A stretch of DNA of 64,000 nt from Streptomyces sp. NRRL S-455. Its GTDB lineage: Bacteria > Actinomycetota > Actinomycetes > Streptomycetales > Streptomycetaceae. A model generated the notes under the pieces. That model was not told the origin of the DNA, searched no databases, and was given only the letters and a program-made list of their open reading frames with translations. Positions 49,456-62,665 of this stretch are shown piece after piece (the first letter of the stretch is position 1; every line of letters starts with the position of its first letter). The position numbers and the translations under genes are program-made. Where the stretch lies: NCBI RefSeq assembly GCF_000717875.1, contig NZ_JOCT01000002.1, forward strand, positions 62,001 to 126,000. Reading direction: 5' to 3'.

Positions 49456-51696
49456 CTACTCGCCGTTGTCGATGTCGGTGACGATGCCGTCCTTGATGTA
49501 GCGGGCGAGGTTGAGCTCCGGGGCGTTGAACCGCTCGCGGACCTCTTCGCCCCACAGGACGCTCTGGGTGCCCTCGTGCTTGACCAGGCCTGGGTTGACG
49601 CCGAGCTTGAAGCCGCCGGGCAGCGGCTTTCCGTCCCGGTAGGGCAGGAAGTCCAACGGTGAGGTGCCGTCGGCGGCGTACACGACGCAGTCGGAGAGGA
49701 TCGCCACCGGGTACTGCCCGGTGAACGCCGCGTGCTTGACGATCTTGCGGTGGAGGTTGACGCGGGTGCGGGAGATGACTGCCGCGCGGATGTCCGGGCG
49801 CCAGGTCGGGCGGGACAGCGCCCGCCACGGCCGGCCCGGCCGCCAGCCCTCGCCACGCGGGCGCTCGCGCAGCTTGCCCAGGCCTCCCTTGACCGTGGCT
49901 TTGATCGCCGAGACGACGATCGCCAGCTGCGGGTCGCGCTCCTGGTAGCCGTCCATGGCGGCCAGGAAGTCGGCCGGCGCCATGTCCGCGTGCACGCCGA
50001 GGTCGGCCATCGTGGCGAGGTAGGCGTCGCGCAGCCGGTTGTACCAGCCGTCCAGGTAGCGGCCGTTGTCGTGGCGCACGTATGCCTCGATCGGGCGCAC
50101 CTCGTAGCCCATCTCGACCGCGTACGCGACAGTGGGCGTGGCGTACCAGGCCGGTCCCTGGGGCCGCTCGCCCTTCGGCGTGAAGGGGCTGGGCAGCAGA
50201 CTCGCGTCCAGGTGCGCCCAACCGTCCTTGCCGACCTTCACCCGGGACAGGTCGACGTGGGACAGGTCCACCAGCCACGAGCCGGGCAGCTTCGGGTCGA
50301 ACACCGGCGCCTTGACGTGCGTCGGCTCGCCGAGGCCCACGACCAGGCCGTTGGCTCCGGCGGCGAAAGCCATGTTCACGTCGATGCCGACCAGGTTGCG
50401 GCACATGCATTCGGCGTCGGTGAGCGGTCGCGCCCAGTCGTACGCCTCCTCGAACAGCTTCTCGCCGGGGCCACGGACATGGAAGCGCGGCAGATCCGCC
50501 AGGAGCGGGTGCCCGTCGGGGGCCTCGCACGGAGCGCAGTCCACCGGGTCCTTGCCCAGCGAGCCGGGATTGTGCTCGGAGTGCCGCTTCCCCGCCCGGT
50601 CGGGTTCGGAGGCGCGGGTCGGTGGGTGCAGCGCGGTCATCAGCTCCAGGCCCGTGACGGCGGTGGATCCGCGCGGCGTCATCACCCGTGACGCGTAGAC
50701 GCCGAGGATCCTGGCGAGTTCCGCGGGCGGCAGCTCGGCCGCCTGGCGCCAGTGGCGGGAGTCGAGGGCGTGCCAGGACGGGATGCACAACTGCACGCAG
50801 TTGCGGTCGGAGCCCTGCGCTGGGCGGTAGATCCGTGCCCACGGACCGAATCCCCGTTTCGTCAGCTTCCAGTCGGCGCGGGCGAGTTGTCTGATGACCT
50901 TGTGGTCCTCCGGGATCCGCCCGGCGAGCCGCTCCTCATCGGTGAGGGCGGCCGGCAGGCCGTAGCGCTCGAGTGCGGCCGAGGTGAGTACGAGCAGCGG
51001 GTCGGCGTCCTTGCCCGGGCCGGACAGCCTGGGCTGGCCTAGCTTCGCCTCCGTCAGTGTCCAGTCGACGAGGGCGGGGATGCTCTTGGCGGGCACGTCC
51101 AGGACCAGGCCGCCGGTGCAGTGGGCGAGGACCTGGCCGTCCGCGTCGACGTCGACGACCGCGAGCGGGCCGTTCTCGAAACGCGGGTCGGTGTCGCCCG
51201 CCGGGGTGCCGGCCGGAGCCGCCTTCCGCGTGCCCGGGCGGTGCGACGTCGCCGAGCTCTTGACGGTTCGTGCCGGGCGCGGCGCGGTCTGTTCGACAGG
51301 GGTGGCGGGGGCAGGAGCGGGGGCGGTCTGAGTCTTCTCGGGTGCGGTCATGGCCGCGGCGTCCGGGGCCGGGCCTGCGGACAGAGCCTGCTCCGCCGGG
51401 CCGGGGCGGCTGGTGTGCGTCGCCGGCGCCGCGGCCGGGGTGGCGGCGGGCACGGGGTAGAGCTCCGCGAGTTTGTTCAGCAGCCGCGCGTACGCCTCCC
51501 GCTCCGGTCCGCGCGGCTCGACCGGCTTCTTGACCGACTCCCAGCCGGACACCGTCGCCCGACGCACCTTCAGCGCGGCGGCCACTTCGTCGAGTGTCAG
51601 CCCGTGGGCCTGGCGCAGCCGCTTGCGCTCCTCCGCCGACGGCAGCGGGGCGCGGGACGCAACGAGTGCGTCGACCGCGTCGAACAACTCGGACAT
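49456..51696 (-). CDS. tap: Telomere-associated protein Tap
   Basis: 746 residues, ATG 51696. N-terminal XRE-like HTH (RLRQAHGLTLDEVAAALKVR, then RATVSGWESVKKP), a Pro/Ala-rich linker (about 90-165), and a large C-terminal part with NLVGIDVNMAFAAGANGLVV and IVVSAIKATVKGGLGKLRER, typical of Streptomyces Tap. Tap binds single-stranded 3' telomere overhangs and recruits Tpg. Full-length and uninterrupted, so the tap-tpg operon is probably active. Repeats in its promoter region (51732-51773) could be sites for its own HTH. Confidence 0.92.
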   Translation of the reverse strand: MSELFDAVDALVASRAPLPSAEERKRLRQAHGLTLDEVAAALKVRRATVSGWESVKKPVEPRGPEREAYARLLNKLAELYPVPAATPAAAPATHTSRPGPAEQALSAGPAPDAAAMTAPEKTQTAPAPAPATPVEQTAPRPARTVKSSATSHRPGTRKAAPAGTPAGDTDPRFENGPLAVVDVDADGQVLAHCTGGLVLDVPAKSIPALVDWTLTEAKLGQPRLSGPGKDADPLLVLTSAALERYGLPAALTDEERLAGRIPEDHKVIRQLARADWKLTKRGFGPWARIYRPAQGSDRNCVQLCIPSWHALDSRHWRQAAELPPAELARILGVYASRVMTPRGSTAVTGLELMTALHPPTRASEPDRAGKRHSEHNPGSLGKDPVDCAPCEAPDGHPLLADLPRFHVRGPGEKLFEEAYDWARPLTDAECMCRNLVGIDVNMAFAAGANGLVVGLGEPTHVKAPVFDPKLPGSWLVDLSHVDLSRVKVGKDGWAHLDASLLPSPFTPKGERPQGPAWYATPTVAYAVEMGYEVRPIEAYVRHDNGRYLDGWYNRLRDAYLATMADLGVHADMAPADFLAAMDGYQERDPQLAIVVSAIKATVKGGLGKLRERPRGEGWRPGRPWRALSRPTWRPDIRAAVISRTRVNLHRKIVKHAAFTGQYPVAILSDCVVYAADGTSPLDFLPYRDGKPLPGGFKLGVNPGLVKHEGTQSVLWGEEVRERFNAPELNLARYIKDGIVTDIDNGE

Positions 51697-51731
51697 GGGA
51701 CACCTCCTGACCGCACCCTAACCCCGAGAAC

Positions 51732-51773
51732 CGTACGCGTTACGCGTCTTTTGCGTACGAAGGGCGTACGAAG
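51732..51773. repeat. CGTACG repeats upstream of tap
   Basis: Three copies of the palindrome CGTACG at 51732-51737, 51754-51759 and 51765-51770. The last two lie in the direct repeats GCGTACGAAG (51753-51762 and 51764-51773), 11 bases apart, one helical turn. They lie 36-77 bases upstream of the tap start, where an operator would be expected. Confidence 0.6.
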
Positions 51774-51866
51774 CGTGTGCGACCGTAAGCTCGGTGGTCC
51801 TGGCCAAAGACGCCGTCACCCCGAATGCGGGTTCCGCCCGTGCCGGGCGTTGATCAGGCGGTGGTG

Positions 51867-52271
51867 TCAGGAGAGGGCGGCGTCGTCGACCGTGGCCCGC
51901 ATCTCCAGCAGGCCGTCGACACCGGTGATCTCACAGAGCCGCTGAACCTGTGGCGAGGGCGCCACCACGCGCAGGCTTCCCGCTTGGTGGGTGAGGATCA
52001 GCAGATTCAGGAACGTCGAGTCCGCGAAGGTCACACCAGAGGCGTCCAGGACCACCTTCGGGTGCTTGCTGACCGCGGTCTCCAGAGCGTTGGCCAGCGG
52101 TGTGATGGAGTCGATGTCGTAGGAGCCGTGGGCGGCGATGACGCACGCCCCGCGCCACTCGTACTGAAGCACCGCAGGCCCCTTCGAGGCATGCCCGGCC
52201 CCTTGTTCCGGCGTTGCCGTTCCGCCGGCGTTGCTCATGAGGGTCGGTGTGACGGCCTCGTCCCAGGGCAC
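51867..52271 (-). CDS. STAS-domain anti-sigma factor antagonist
   Basis: 134 residues from GTG 52271, preceded by AAGGAG at seven bases; ATG 52238 (SNAGGTA) is a shorter option. STAS fold with VLQYEWRGACVIAAHGSYDI and the acceptor region VVLDASGVTFADSTFLNLLI (Ser after Asp in ADST). Ends LLEMRATVDDAALS. Related to RsbV/SpoIIAA. Divergent from a winged-helix regulator at 52371. Confidence 0.78.
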   Translation of the reverse strand: MPWDEAVTPTLMSNAGGTATPEQGAGHASKGPAVLQYEWRGACVIAAHGSYDIDSITPLANALETAVSKHPKVVLDASGVTFADSTFLNLLILTHQAGSLRVVAPSPQVQRLCEITGVDGLLEMRATVDDAALS

Positions 52272-52370
52272 CTTCGGGCTCCTTCTGCGGCTCTCCCCTG
52301 CGGGAGCACGTCATCTGTTACCTGAAAAGTATGTCATGTAACTGGGTTCCGGCAACGACTGTCCCCTAAA

Positions 52371-52709
52371 ATGCTGTGCATGGTCGGAGTGCCCGTATCC
52401 CACACCGGATGGACGTTCATCACCAGCCACGCGCGCGTCCTGGCAGCCATCGCCGACAACCCGAATGTCCGCATCCGTGACATCGCCGTCCGTTGCCGGC
52501 TCACCGAGCGCGCCGTCGCGCGGATCATCTCCGACCTCGAGCAGGACGGCTATCTCTCCCACACTCGGGAGGGGCGCACGAACACCTACCGCATCGAACC
52601 GGACAAGGTTCTGCGCCACCCGGCCGAAGCCGGACTCCCCGTGGCCTCTCTGCTCTCCCTACTCGTACAGGACGAAAGCGAACGCGTCAGCAAGCCGGTC
52701 GCGCAGTAG
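52371..52709 (+). CDS. Small winged-helix regulator
   Basis: 112 residues from ATG 52371 (GTG/ATG alternatives up to 52383). A single winged-helix fold: WTFITSHARVLAAIADNPNV, RIRDIAVRCRLTERAVARII (recognition helix), SDLEQDGYLSHTREGRTNTY (wing). This is the MarR/ArsR-like 'HTH_20/24' layout common in Streptomyces. The short upstream region (52322-52370) is AT-richer and probably holds divergent promoters for this gene and the STAS gene. Confidence 0.75.
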   Translation: MLCMVGVPVSHTGWTFITSHARVLAAIADNPNVRIRDIAVRCRLTERAVARIISDLEQDGYLSHTREGRTNTYRIEPDKVLRHPAEAGLPVASLLSLLVQDESERVSKPVAQ

Positions 52710-52778
52710 CGGAACCCGGCAACATCCAGTCAGAACGTGAGAAGTGCGTGGGGTTGCTCGTGACGGGTCCGGCCCGGG

Positions 52779-53189
52779 CTACCCCGCGATCGGGGACTCC
52801 GCGGTGCAGCCGCCGGTGGTCACCAGGCCCTTGGCGCTCTGTTCCTCGAGGACCTTGCCCTTGTAGGTGATCTTGCAGGCGACCTGGGCTCCTTCGGGGT
52901 CCACAGCAACCGGCATGACCGCCGCAGGCATGATGCCGCGCAGCGTGACCGTCTTCGTCCAGGGCAGCTTGGGCTTCGACACCGACTCGATCTTCGGCTC
53001 CGTAGCCTTGCCACCGCCGCCGTGGTACTCGATCGAGTCGACGTTCTTCCCCGTGACCTCGTAAGTGACCTCATACGTCTCGTTCACTGCCTTGTCGACC
53101 TGGTCGACCGCCTCGGAACAGGAACCGAGGCCGAGCGCGAGGCCGACGGCAGCGACGGAATGGACGATGGCACGGGTGGTGCGGCTCAA
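52779..53189 (-). CDS. MmpS-like lipoprotein
   Basis: 136 residues from TTG 53189 after a GGGGGG ribosome site. Signal with lipobox LGSC (Cys about residue 24): VAAVGLALGLGSCSEAVDQ. The mature part has YEVTYEVTGKNVDSIEYHGG, LPWTKTVTLRG and QVACKITYKGKVLEEQSAKG, the MmpS/transport-accessory beta-sandwich pattern. In mycobacteria MmpS proteins assist MmpL exporters; no mmpL gene is near here, so a free-standing role is likely. Confidence 0.75.
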   Translation of the reverse strand: MSRTTRAIVHSVAAVGLALGLGSCSEAVDQVDKAVNETYEVTYEVTGKNVDSIEYHGGGGKATEPKIESVSKPKLPWTKTVTLRGIMPAAVMPVAVDPEGAQVACKITYKGKVLEEQSAKGLVTTGGCTAESPIAG

Positions 53190-53281
53190 CGGGATCCCCC
53201 CCAGATCATGATGGTCGGATCCGCAGCCAACAGAAAAGAGAAAGCAAAGTCAATTGGTTAAGAGATCGATGAGGTTACAGG

Positions 53282-54193
53282 TCACGGGAACCCCGGTCCG
53301 AGCGCAGCGGGCCGCCGGTCGGCGGGACCGCCGGCCGAACCGGCCAGGACGCCACCTCGGGGGGTGTCCAGGTCGGTGTGCAGCGAGTGGTGGTCCGAGT
53401 AAGGGGTCGGACGCACACGGTGCCCGAGCGGGACGACGCCCCGCAGGAAAACGTAGTCGAACTTGCTCTGCCAGTCGGTGGTCGCTTCGCAGGTGCCGGC
53501 GGACGTGCTACGACACCCGGGGTCCGCATCTGCCGCCAGTGCCCATATCGGCGCGAGTTCGGGGGCGTTGGGCACGGCGTTGAAATCGCCGAGGACGATC
53601 ACGCGGTCGTACCGTGCGACCTCCGCGGCCAGTGCGCCGGCCTGTTCCGCCCGGACCGCCTCTTGACGTCGTTGGGCGAGATGTGTGTTGAAGACCCGGA
53701 CGGACTGGCCGCCCACGGTGGTGGTGACTGCCATGTACCCACGGTCTTCGGACCCTCCGTCCGGATATTCCGCGTTGACGTGGCCGGTCATCGGTGCCGC
53801 AGAGAGGATCGCCTGGCCGTATCCCCCCGGGTTCCACGGTGCTCCCCCGCAGCGACCCCAACTGTGCAGTACCGACCCGTACTCGACGTGGTAAACCAAC
53901 CCGTGGAGTCTCTTCAGATACGTGCGGATCCTCTCGACGTCACTTACGCACGCTTCTTGGAGGCCGATGACCTGAGGAGCATACGTGGCGATCTCCGCTG
54001 CCCTGTGAACGTTGCTTCCCTCGCAGGGATTGCAGATGTTCCACGTCATGACCCGGTTCGGTGCGACGTCCCTGGCGGCTTCGACGGGGAGGGACCCGGC
54101 GAAGAGGGCACCGCTGGGTGCGCTGGGGCCGACGAGCGCCATACAGATGAACGTCATGGCGACCGCGAGCAACCGGGTGTCCCTACCGAGCAC
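53282..54193 (-). CDS. Secreted endonuclease/exonuclease/phosphatase-family hydrolase
   Basis: 303 residues from GTG 54193, with GAGGAG just upstream; this start puts a signal peptide first (LGRDTRLLAVAMTFICMALV, then PSGA). EEP fold motifs: VMTWNICNPCEG (metal Asn), APQVIGLQEACVSD (metal Glu), VRVFNTHLAQRRQE, VIVLGDFNAVPNAPEL (Asp/Asn) and PYSDHHSLHTD (catalytic Asp-His). Extra Cys residues suggest disulfides in the secreted enzyme. Could be a nuclease or phosphodiesterase; the substrate is not evident. Confidence 0.82.
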   Translation of the reverse strand: MLGRDTRLLAVAMTFICMALVGPSAPSGALFAGSLPVEAARDVAPNRVMTWNICNPCEGSNVHRAAEIATYAPQVIGLQEACVSDVERIRTYLKRLHGLVYHVEYGSVLHSWGRCGGAPWNPGGYGQAILSAAPMTGHVNAEYPDGGSEDRGYMAVTTTVGGQSVRVFNTHLAQRRQEAVRAEQAGALAAEVARYDRVIVLGDFNAVPNAPELAPIWALAADADPGCRSTSAGTCEATTDWQSKFDYVFLRGVVPLGHRVRPTPYSDHHSLHTDLDTPRGGVLAGSAGGPADRRPAALGPGFP

Positions 54194-54375
54194 CGTCGCC
54201 TCCTCACTGTGGATCACATGGCGTCGGACGTCTTCATGCACGAGATTATGGGACGGGCGGTCAGCAGGACGCGCACCGAAGAGCGCAGGTACCGGTCCAA
54301 CACCGCCCCGCGAGATCAGCACTGGGGCCTCTGCTCTACCCTCATCTGCACGGCCCGTGGCATTGTTTTCGGCCA

Positions 54376-54394
54376 CGTGACCGAATCAGTCACG
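54376..54394. promoter_or_regulatory. Inverted repeat in the 54194-54512 gap
   Basis: CGTGACCGAATCAGTCACG has six-base arms (CGTGAC/GTCACG) around a seven-base spacer. It lies about 120 bases upstream of the PPOX gene and 183 bases from the divergent hydrolase gene, so it may be an operator for either. The rest of this 319-base gap holds no supportable gene. Confidence 0.4.
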
Positions 54395-54512
54395 GCAGGC
54401 CGCGTCAACACCCGGCGCACGGCAGGACGGCGCCCGCGTCCCCCACAGGCGCAGTTCCCCTTCCCGGGCCCGAGTAGCCGCAGCCCCGCCGACATGCCCG
54501 TCAGGAGGACCG

Positions 54513-55178
54513 TTGCACCCCCATCAGCGTGCAGAACGCCCCGGAAGCCATGGAGAACACCAGATCCAGCACGAGTTGGGCACCACCGACCGCGCCGACC
54601 GCTTCTACCGTGAACAGGTACTCGACCGGCTCAACACGCGGATGCGGCAGTTCGTGGCCCGCCAGGACATGTTCTTCCTCGCCACAGCCGACGGCCACGG
54701 AAACTGCGACAGCACCTTCCGCGCCGGCCCGCCCGGCTTCCTTCGGGTCCTGGACGAGACGACCCTGGCCTATCCGGAATACCGCGGCAACGGCGTCATG
54801 GCCTCATTGGGCAATATTCGCGAAAACCCCCATGTCGGTCTCCTCTTGATCGACTTCACGGAGGACCGGATCGGCCTGCACATCAACGGCCGAGCGCAAC
54901 TCGTCGCCGACGAAACCATGCACCAGAAGCACCTCGGCCTCCCCGTCGACCCGGCACCCGGCCGACGCCCTCAGGCCTGGGTCGAGATCGAAGTCGAGGA
55001 GGCGTACATCCACTGCTCCAAGCACATACCCAGACTCGTCAAGACGCCTCCGCACTCCCACACCCACCAGCAGAACGGGACAGACCCCGACAACGAGCAG
55101 GCCTGGGACAGCAGGCCCAAGAGCGGCGATTACTTCAACGCGGCAGCAACCTCCCAGCACAGGCACACCTCACACTGA
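54513..55178 (+). CDS. PPOX-family FMN-binding protein
   Basis: 221 residues from TTG 54513, with CAGGAGG directly upstream. FMN-binding split-barrel: QFVARQDMFFLATADGHGNC, then STFRAGPPGFLRVLDETTLA, YPEYRGNGVMASLGNIRENP and HVGLLLIDF, and INGRAQLV. The C-terminal part has EIEVEEAYIHCSKHIPRLVK, a family signature. The last 45 residues are a His/Gln/Asn-rich tail. Resembles the family of the decayed gene at 6740-7276 but from a different subgroup. Probable F420/FMN-linked reductase of unknown substrate. Confidence 0.8.
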   Translation: MHPHQRAERPGSHGEHQIQHELGTTDRADRFYREQVLDRLNTRMRQFVARQDMFFLATADGHGNCDSTFRAGPPGFLRVLDETTLAYPEYRGNGVMASLGNIRENPHVGLLLIDFTEDRIGLHINGRAQLVADETMHQKHLGLPVDPAPGRRPQAWVEIEVEEAYIHCSKHIPRLVKTPPHSHTHQQNGTDPDNEQAWDSRPKSGDYFNAAATSQHRHTSH

Positions 55179-55219
55179 CCCTTCCGAGTGCCGGAGAGCA
55201 CGACCTGGCGGGCGTCCGT

Positions 55220-55366
55220 TCACCAGGCGCGGCACGGTGGCTGCACGCGGCGGGCGAGCCTGCCGCCCCAGGTCTGGCTCGGCTCTTCGATGCAGCGGTA
55301 GGTCACCAGGGACAGGGGCAGCAGCACGGTGCAGAACGCCAAGAGGAGCACGAGGTCGTCCTGCCT
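55220..55366 (-). pseudogene. C-terminal scrap of an acyltransferase-3 family protein
   Basis: The minus-strand end reads DDLVLLLAFCTVLLPLSLVT then YRCIEEPSQTWGGRLARRVQ, the last helix and C-terminus of OafA/acyltransferase-3 proteins (SxxxYxxIExPxxRW). Upstream of about 55366 the frame turns into the antisense of a WD40 gene and homology ends. Only about 48 residues remain. Confidence 0.6.
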
Positions 55367-55369
55367 GTC

Positions 55370-55912
55370 AGGGCCGTCGATCGAGGAGTGGTCGAGGTCC
55401 GGGACGTCGTCACGGGCCGCCTGCTCAGAAGCGTGGCCCTCCACAACATCGACACGGCGGTCTTCAGCCCCGACGGGACGCGGCTCGCCCTGGTCGGCCA
55501 GGAGGGGACGGTGTGGATATGGCACCTGGCGACAGGCGCACTCCACACGGTCCGCACCGGCCGCGACCACCCCGTCAGGGCGGTGGCGTTCGCCCCGGAC
55601 GGCCGCACACTTGCCGTCGCGTCGATCGGAGCCGACGACGAACCGGTAACGCTGTTCGACGTCCCGACCGGCCGCGCACGACGCACCATCAAGCCGGGCG
55701 CCCATGGCCCGCTGTCCCTCGTCTTCAGCCCGGACGGACACACTCTGGCCATCAGTACGGGCGGCTTCGTCGGGCTGTGGAACGTGGACCTACACGACCC
55801 GGCCCACGCGATCCGCACCCTCTGCGAGGCCGTCGGCACCACTTTCACTCCTCGGGAAATGTCCCGCTACCTACCCGACGAGTCAGCCGAAACGGGCTGC
55901 TTCAGGCGGTAG
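55370..55912 (+). pseudogene. 5'-truncated WD40-repeat protein
   Basis: From an internal GTG/ATG (55388) the frame reads WD40 units: VFSPDGTRLALVGQEGTVWI, AVAFAPDGRTLAVASIG, LVFSPDGHTLAISTGGFVGLW, and the tail AIRTLCEAVGTTFTPREMSR then YLPDE, typical of the C-terminus of long nSTAND/kinase-WD40 proteins in actinobacteria. Such proteins exceed 600 residues; here only about 174 remain and the 5' end abuts the acyltransferase scrap. A deletion junction lies near 55366-55385. Confidence 0.6.
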
Positions 55913-56291
55913 ACCGGCGGGCGTACACCTCGATCTCGATCTTCATGCGGGGGTCGGCGAGACCGCACACGAGCATCGTGGCCGCCGGCCGGACCTCGCC
56001 GAAGGCCCGGCGCAGCACCGGCCAGCAGGGCTCGAAATCGGCCCGGTCGGGCAGGAGATAGCGCACTCGCACGACATCACCGAAGGTGCACTCCGCCTCG
56101 GTCAGCGCGGCCTCGATGTTGCGCAGGCACTGCGCGGCCTGCTCCACCACGTCCTCGGAAATCGTCATGGTGGCGTAGTCGAACCCGGTTGTTCCCGACA
56201 CGTGCACCCAGTCGCCGTCGACCACGGCACGGGCGTAGCCGATCTGTTCTTCGAACGTGGAGCCGCTGAGGATGGAACGTCGCTCTGCCAT
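55902..56291 (-). CDS. ridA: RidA-family enamine/imine deaminase
   Basis: 129 residues, ATG 56291. RidA/YjgF fold: GYARAVVDGDWVHVSGTTGF, EQAAQCLRNIEAALTEAECT, VVRVRYLLPDRADFEPCWPV and PAATMLVCGLADPRMKIEIE, with the conserved Arg (VRVRYLL) and the Glu at the end. Hydrolyses reactive enamines released by PLP enzymes. Its stop overlaps the convergent WD40 remnant by 11 bases. Confidence 0.85.
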   Translation of the reverse strand: MAERRSILSGSTFEEQIGYARAVVDGDWVHVSGTTGFDYATMTISEDVVEQAAQCLRNIEAALTEAECTFGDVVRVRYLLPDRADFEPCWPVLRRAFGEVRPAATMLVCGLADPRMKIEIEVYARRSTA

Positions 56292-56422
56292 GCCGGAACG
56301 CTAAGCCAGCCGACTGGTTCCGGGGGACCGAAATGGCTGACGCACCGGCGGCCCGAGGGTATGGCCTTCGACGGGCGTCCCGCCGACACTGAGGAAGGCA
56401 CGCGAATCGGGGGGGACGCGGC

Positions 56423-57664
56423 ATGGTGACGCGTGGGGAATCGCAGCAGGCGGCGTCGCGGGAGCGGCGGCCGGAGCTGGACGCGATGCGGATGCTGGTG
56501 GTCGTCGGGCTGGTCTTCTTCCACTCGGCACTGGTGTTCGCGACCGAGGGCGACTTCTACGTCACGAACGCCGAGACCACCGAAGTCATCACGGTCATCG
56601 CCGGGTTCGGGGTCGTCTGGGCGATGCCGCTGCTGTTCCTGATCTCGGGGCTGGGTGCCTGGCACTCGCTCCAGCGCCGCGGTGCGGGCACCTTCGCCAA
56701 AGAGCGGTTGCTGCGTCTGGGGGTCCCCCTGCTCGTCGCGACTGTCGTCCTGAACCCGCTTCCGCAGTGGCTGCGGCAACGCTCGTCCGGCCGCGGCCAC
56801 GACCAGTCGTACCTCGACTTCCTGCCCCGCTTCTTCGATGTCCACGTGGAGTGGGACGAGTTCCCCTTCCTCGTCCAGGGTGATCACTTCGAGACCGGCC
56901 ACCTCTGGTTCGTCGTGCTCCTCCTGACGTTCTCCCTCATGCTGGCCTCCCTGCACCGCTGGCTGCCCCACCGGCCCTTCCGCCGTCTCGCCGACCGCGT
57001 GGCGGCCGTGGTCCTGCGTCGGCGAGGTGCCGTACTGTTTCCGGCTCCCGTCTTCGCCGCGATCTGCGCCTTCGCCGGCATGGAGGAGGACTACGCGGGC
57101 TGGCACCGCTGGTCGTACCTCCTTTTCTTCGTCGCCGGCTTCGCCCTCGCCACCGACATCCGCTTCCGCACCGCCATGCGTCGCGACGCACGCTTCGCGT
57201 CCTGCGCCGGCGCCTTCCTGTTCATGGCGAGCGCTCCCGGCTTCATCACGGCCGACGACCCCTTCATGGGGTCGACCCCCCTGGCCATGGTCTCCCGGGC
57301 CCTGTTCGGAGCGGCCGGCTGGTGCCTGGTCGTGGGCATCCCCGGCCTCCTCGACCGCCCCCATCGGCAGCAGCCACTACGAGGGGCCTTTCCCCCGGCC
57401 TTTCCCCCGGCCTCTCCCCCGACGCCGACGACGCGTCAACGTGTCCGCCGCTACCTCGCCGCCGCCGTTCTTCCGCTGTACGTCCTCCACCAGCCGATCG
57501 TCGTCGCCGTCGCGTACTTGGTGGTGGGCTGGTCGGCGCCGATCCCGGTCGAGTACGTGGTGCTCGTGACGGTCTCACTCGCCCTGACGCTGACCGCATA
57601 CGAGCTGTTGGTGCGTCGGACCCGTGTGGCACGTTTCCTGTTCGGGATGCGAATCCGGTCCTGA
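56423..57664 (+). CDS. Acyltransferase-3 family membrane protein
   Basis: 413 residues from ATG 56423 (GTG options nearby). N-terminal motif RRPELDAMRMLVVVGLVFFH (the catalytic His of the family follows the first helix), then TTEVITVIAGFGVVWAMPLL, FLISGLGAWHSLQRRG, and about ten helices. A long soluble loop after helix 8 carries the Pro/Phe repeat FPPAFPPASPPTPTT. Acyltransferase-3 enzymes O-acylate sugars or lipids. The nearby scrap at 55220 is from another copy. Confidence 0.8.
   Translation: MVTRGESQQAASRERRPELDAMRMLVVVGLVFFHSALVFATEGDFYVTNAETTEVITVIAGFGVVWAMPLLFLISGLGAWHSLQRRGAGTFAKERLLRLGVPLLVATVVLNPLPQWLRQRSSGRGHDQSYLDFLPRFFDVHVEWDEFPFLVQGDHFETGHLWFVVLLLTFSLMLASLHRWLPHRPFRRLADRVAAVVLRRRGAVLFPAPVFAAICAFAGMEEDYAGWHRWSYLLFFVAGFALATDIRFRTAMRRDARFASCAGAFLFMASAPGFITADDPFMGSTPLAMVSRALFGAAGWCLVVGIPGLLDRPHRQQPLRGAFPPAFPPASPPTPTTRQRVRRYLAAAVLPLYVLHQPIVVAVAYLVVGWSAPIPVEYVVLVTVSLALTLTAYELLVRRTRVARFLFGMRIRS
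57388..57422 (+). repeat. Short tandem repeat in the acyltransferase gene
   Basis: Three near-identical 11-12-base units of the form CCTTTCCCCCGG, the last changed to CCTCTCCCCCGA, encode the FPPAFPPASPP loop. The unit length is close to a multiple of three, so copy-number change could shift or keep the frame. Confidence 0.6.
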
Positions 57665-57672
57665 CGGCTGCC

Positions 57673-58259
57673 TCACTCGGTGCCGGTTCCGTCCGGAAGG
57701 AGCGCTCCTACGGCGCGCTCCACCTCCGCGATGCGGTCGACCAGCTCTCCCCTGTCTACTTCCGGTCTGTCGCGCAGCAGCAGCACGATCTCGGCGAGCC
57801 GCTCGGTGATCTCCGTGAGCCGGTCCGCGTCCTCCCTCGCCGCCCGCATCGCCAACTGTCGGTTCTTGCGGTGCAGTTCGAGAAAGACGTTGACCTTGGT
57901 GCGCAGCACCCACGGGTCGACGGGCTTGGCCAGGAAGTCGGCGGCGCCGATGGCGTATCCCCTGTAGGCGTAGTCCGCACCGCCTTCGGTCCCGGTCACC
58001 AGAATGATGGGCACGTCCTTGGTCTGGTCGAGCCGCTTGATGTTGGCGGCGGTCTCCAAGCCGTCCATGCCGGGCATCCGGACATCCAGGAGGACCACCG
58101 CGAACTCCTGGCGCAGCATCGCCTTCAGCGCCTGCTCCCCCGAGCGCGCGCGGACCAGGTGCTGGTGCAGCGGGCCGAGTACGGCCTCGAACGCGATGAG
58201 GTTCTCCTCCATGTCATCGACGATGAGGATGCTGGAGGGGGCGGCCGGGCTGGTGCTCA

Positions 58260-58263
<4 letters not shown>
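57673..58263 (-). CDS. Response regulator with coiled-coil tail
   Basis: 196 residues, ATG 58263 in an ATGA overlap with the hybrid kinase gene. Residues 11-130 are a receiver domain: SILIVDDMEENLIAFEAVLG (acidic pair), AVVLLDVRMPGMDGLE (phospho-Asp 60), VPIILVTGTEGG (Thr) and ADFLAKPVDPWVL (Lys). The C-terminal 65 residues are charged and predicted coiled coil; no DNA-binding domain. It probably takes phosphate from the large kinase downstream-to-upstream (gene order kinase then regulator) in a multi-step relay. Confidence 0.88.
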
Positions 58264-62570
<4,307 letters not shown>

Positions 62571-62665
62571 GACAGCTCACTTCGTGGGACAAACACACCG
62601 GCATTTCCCATTTAGGCTACATTCGTCCTGTATTTGTACGCAGTGAACTCGGCAAGGGGTTGCCG

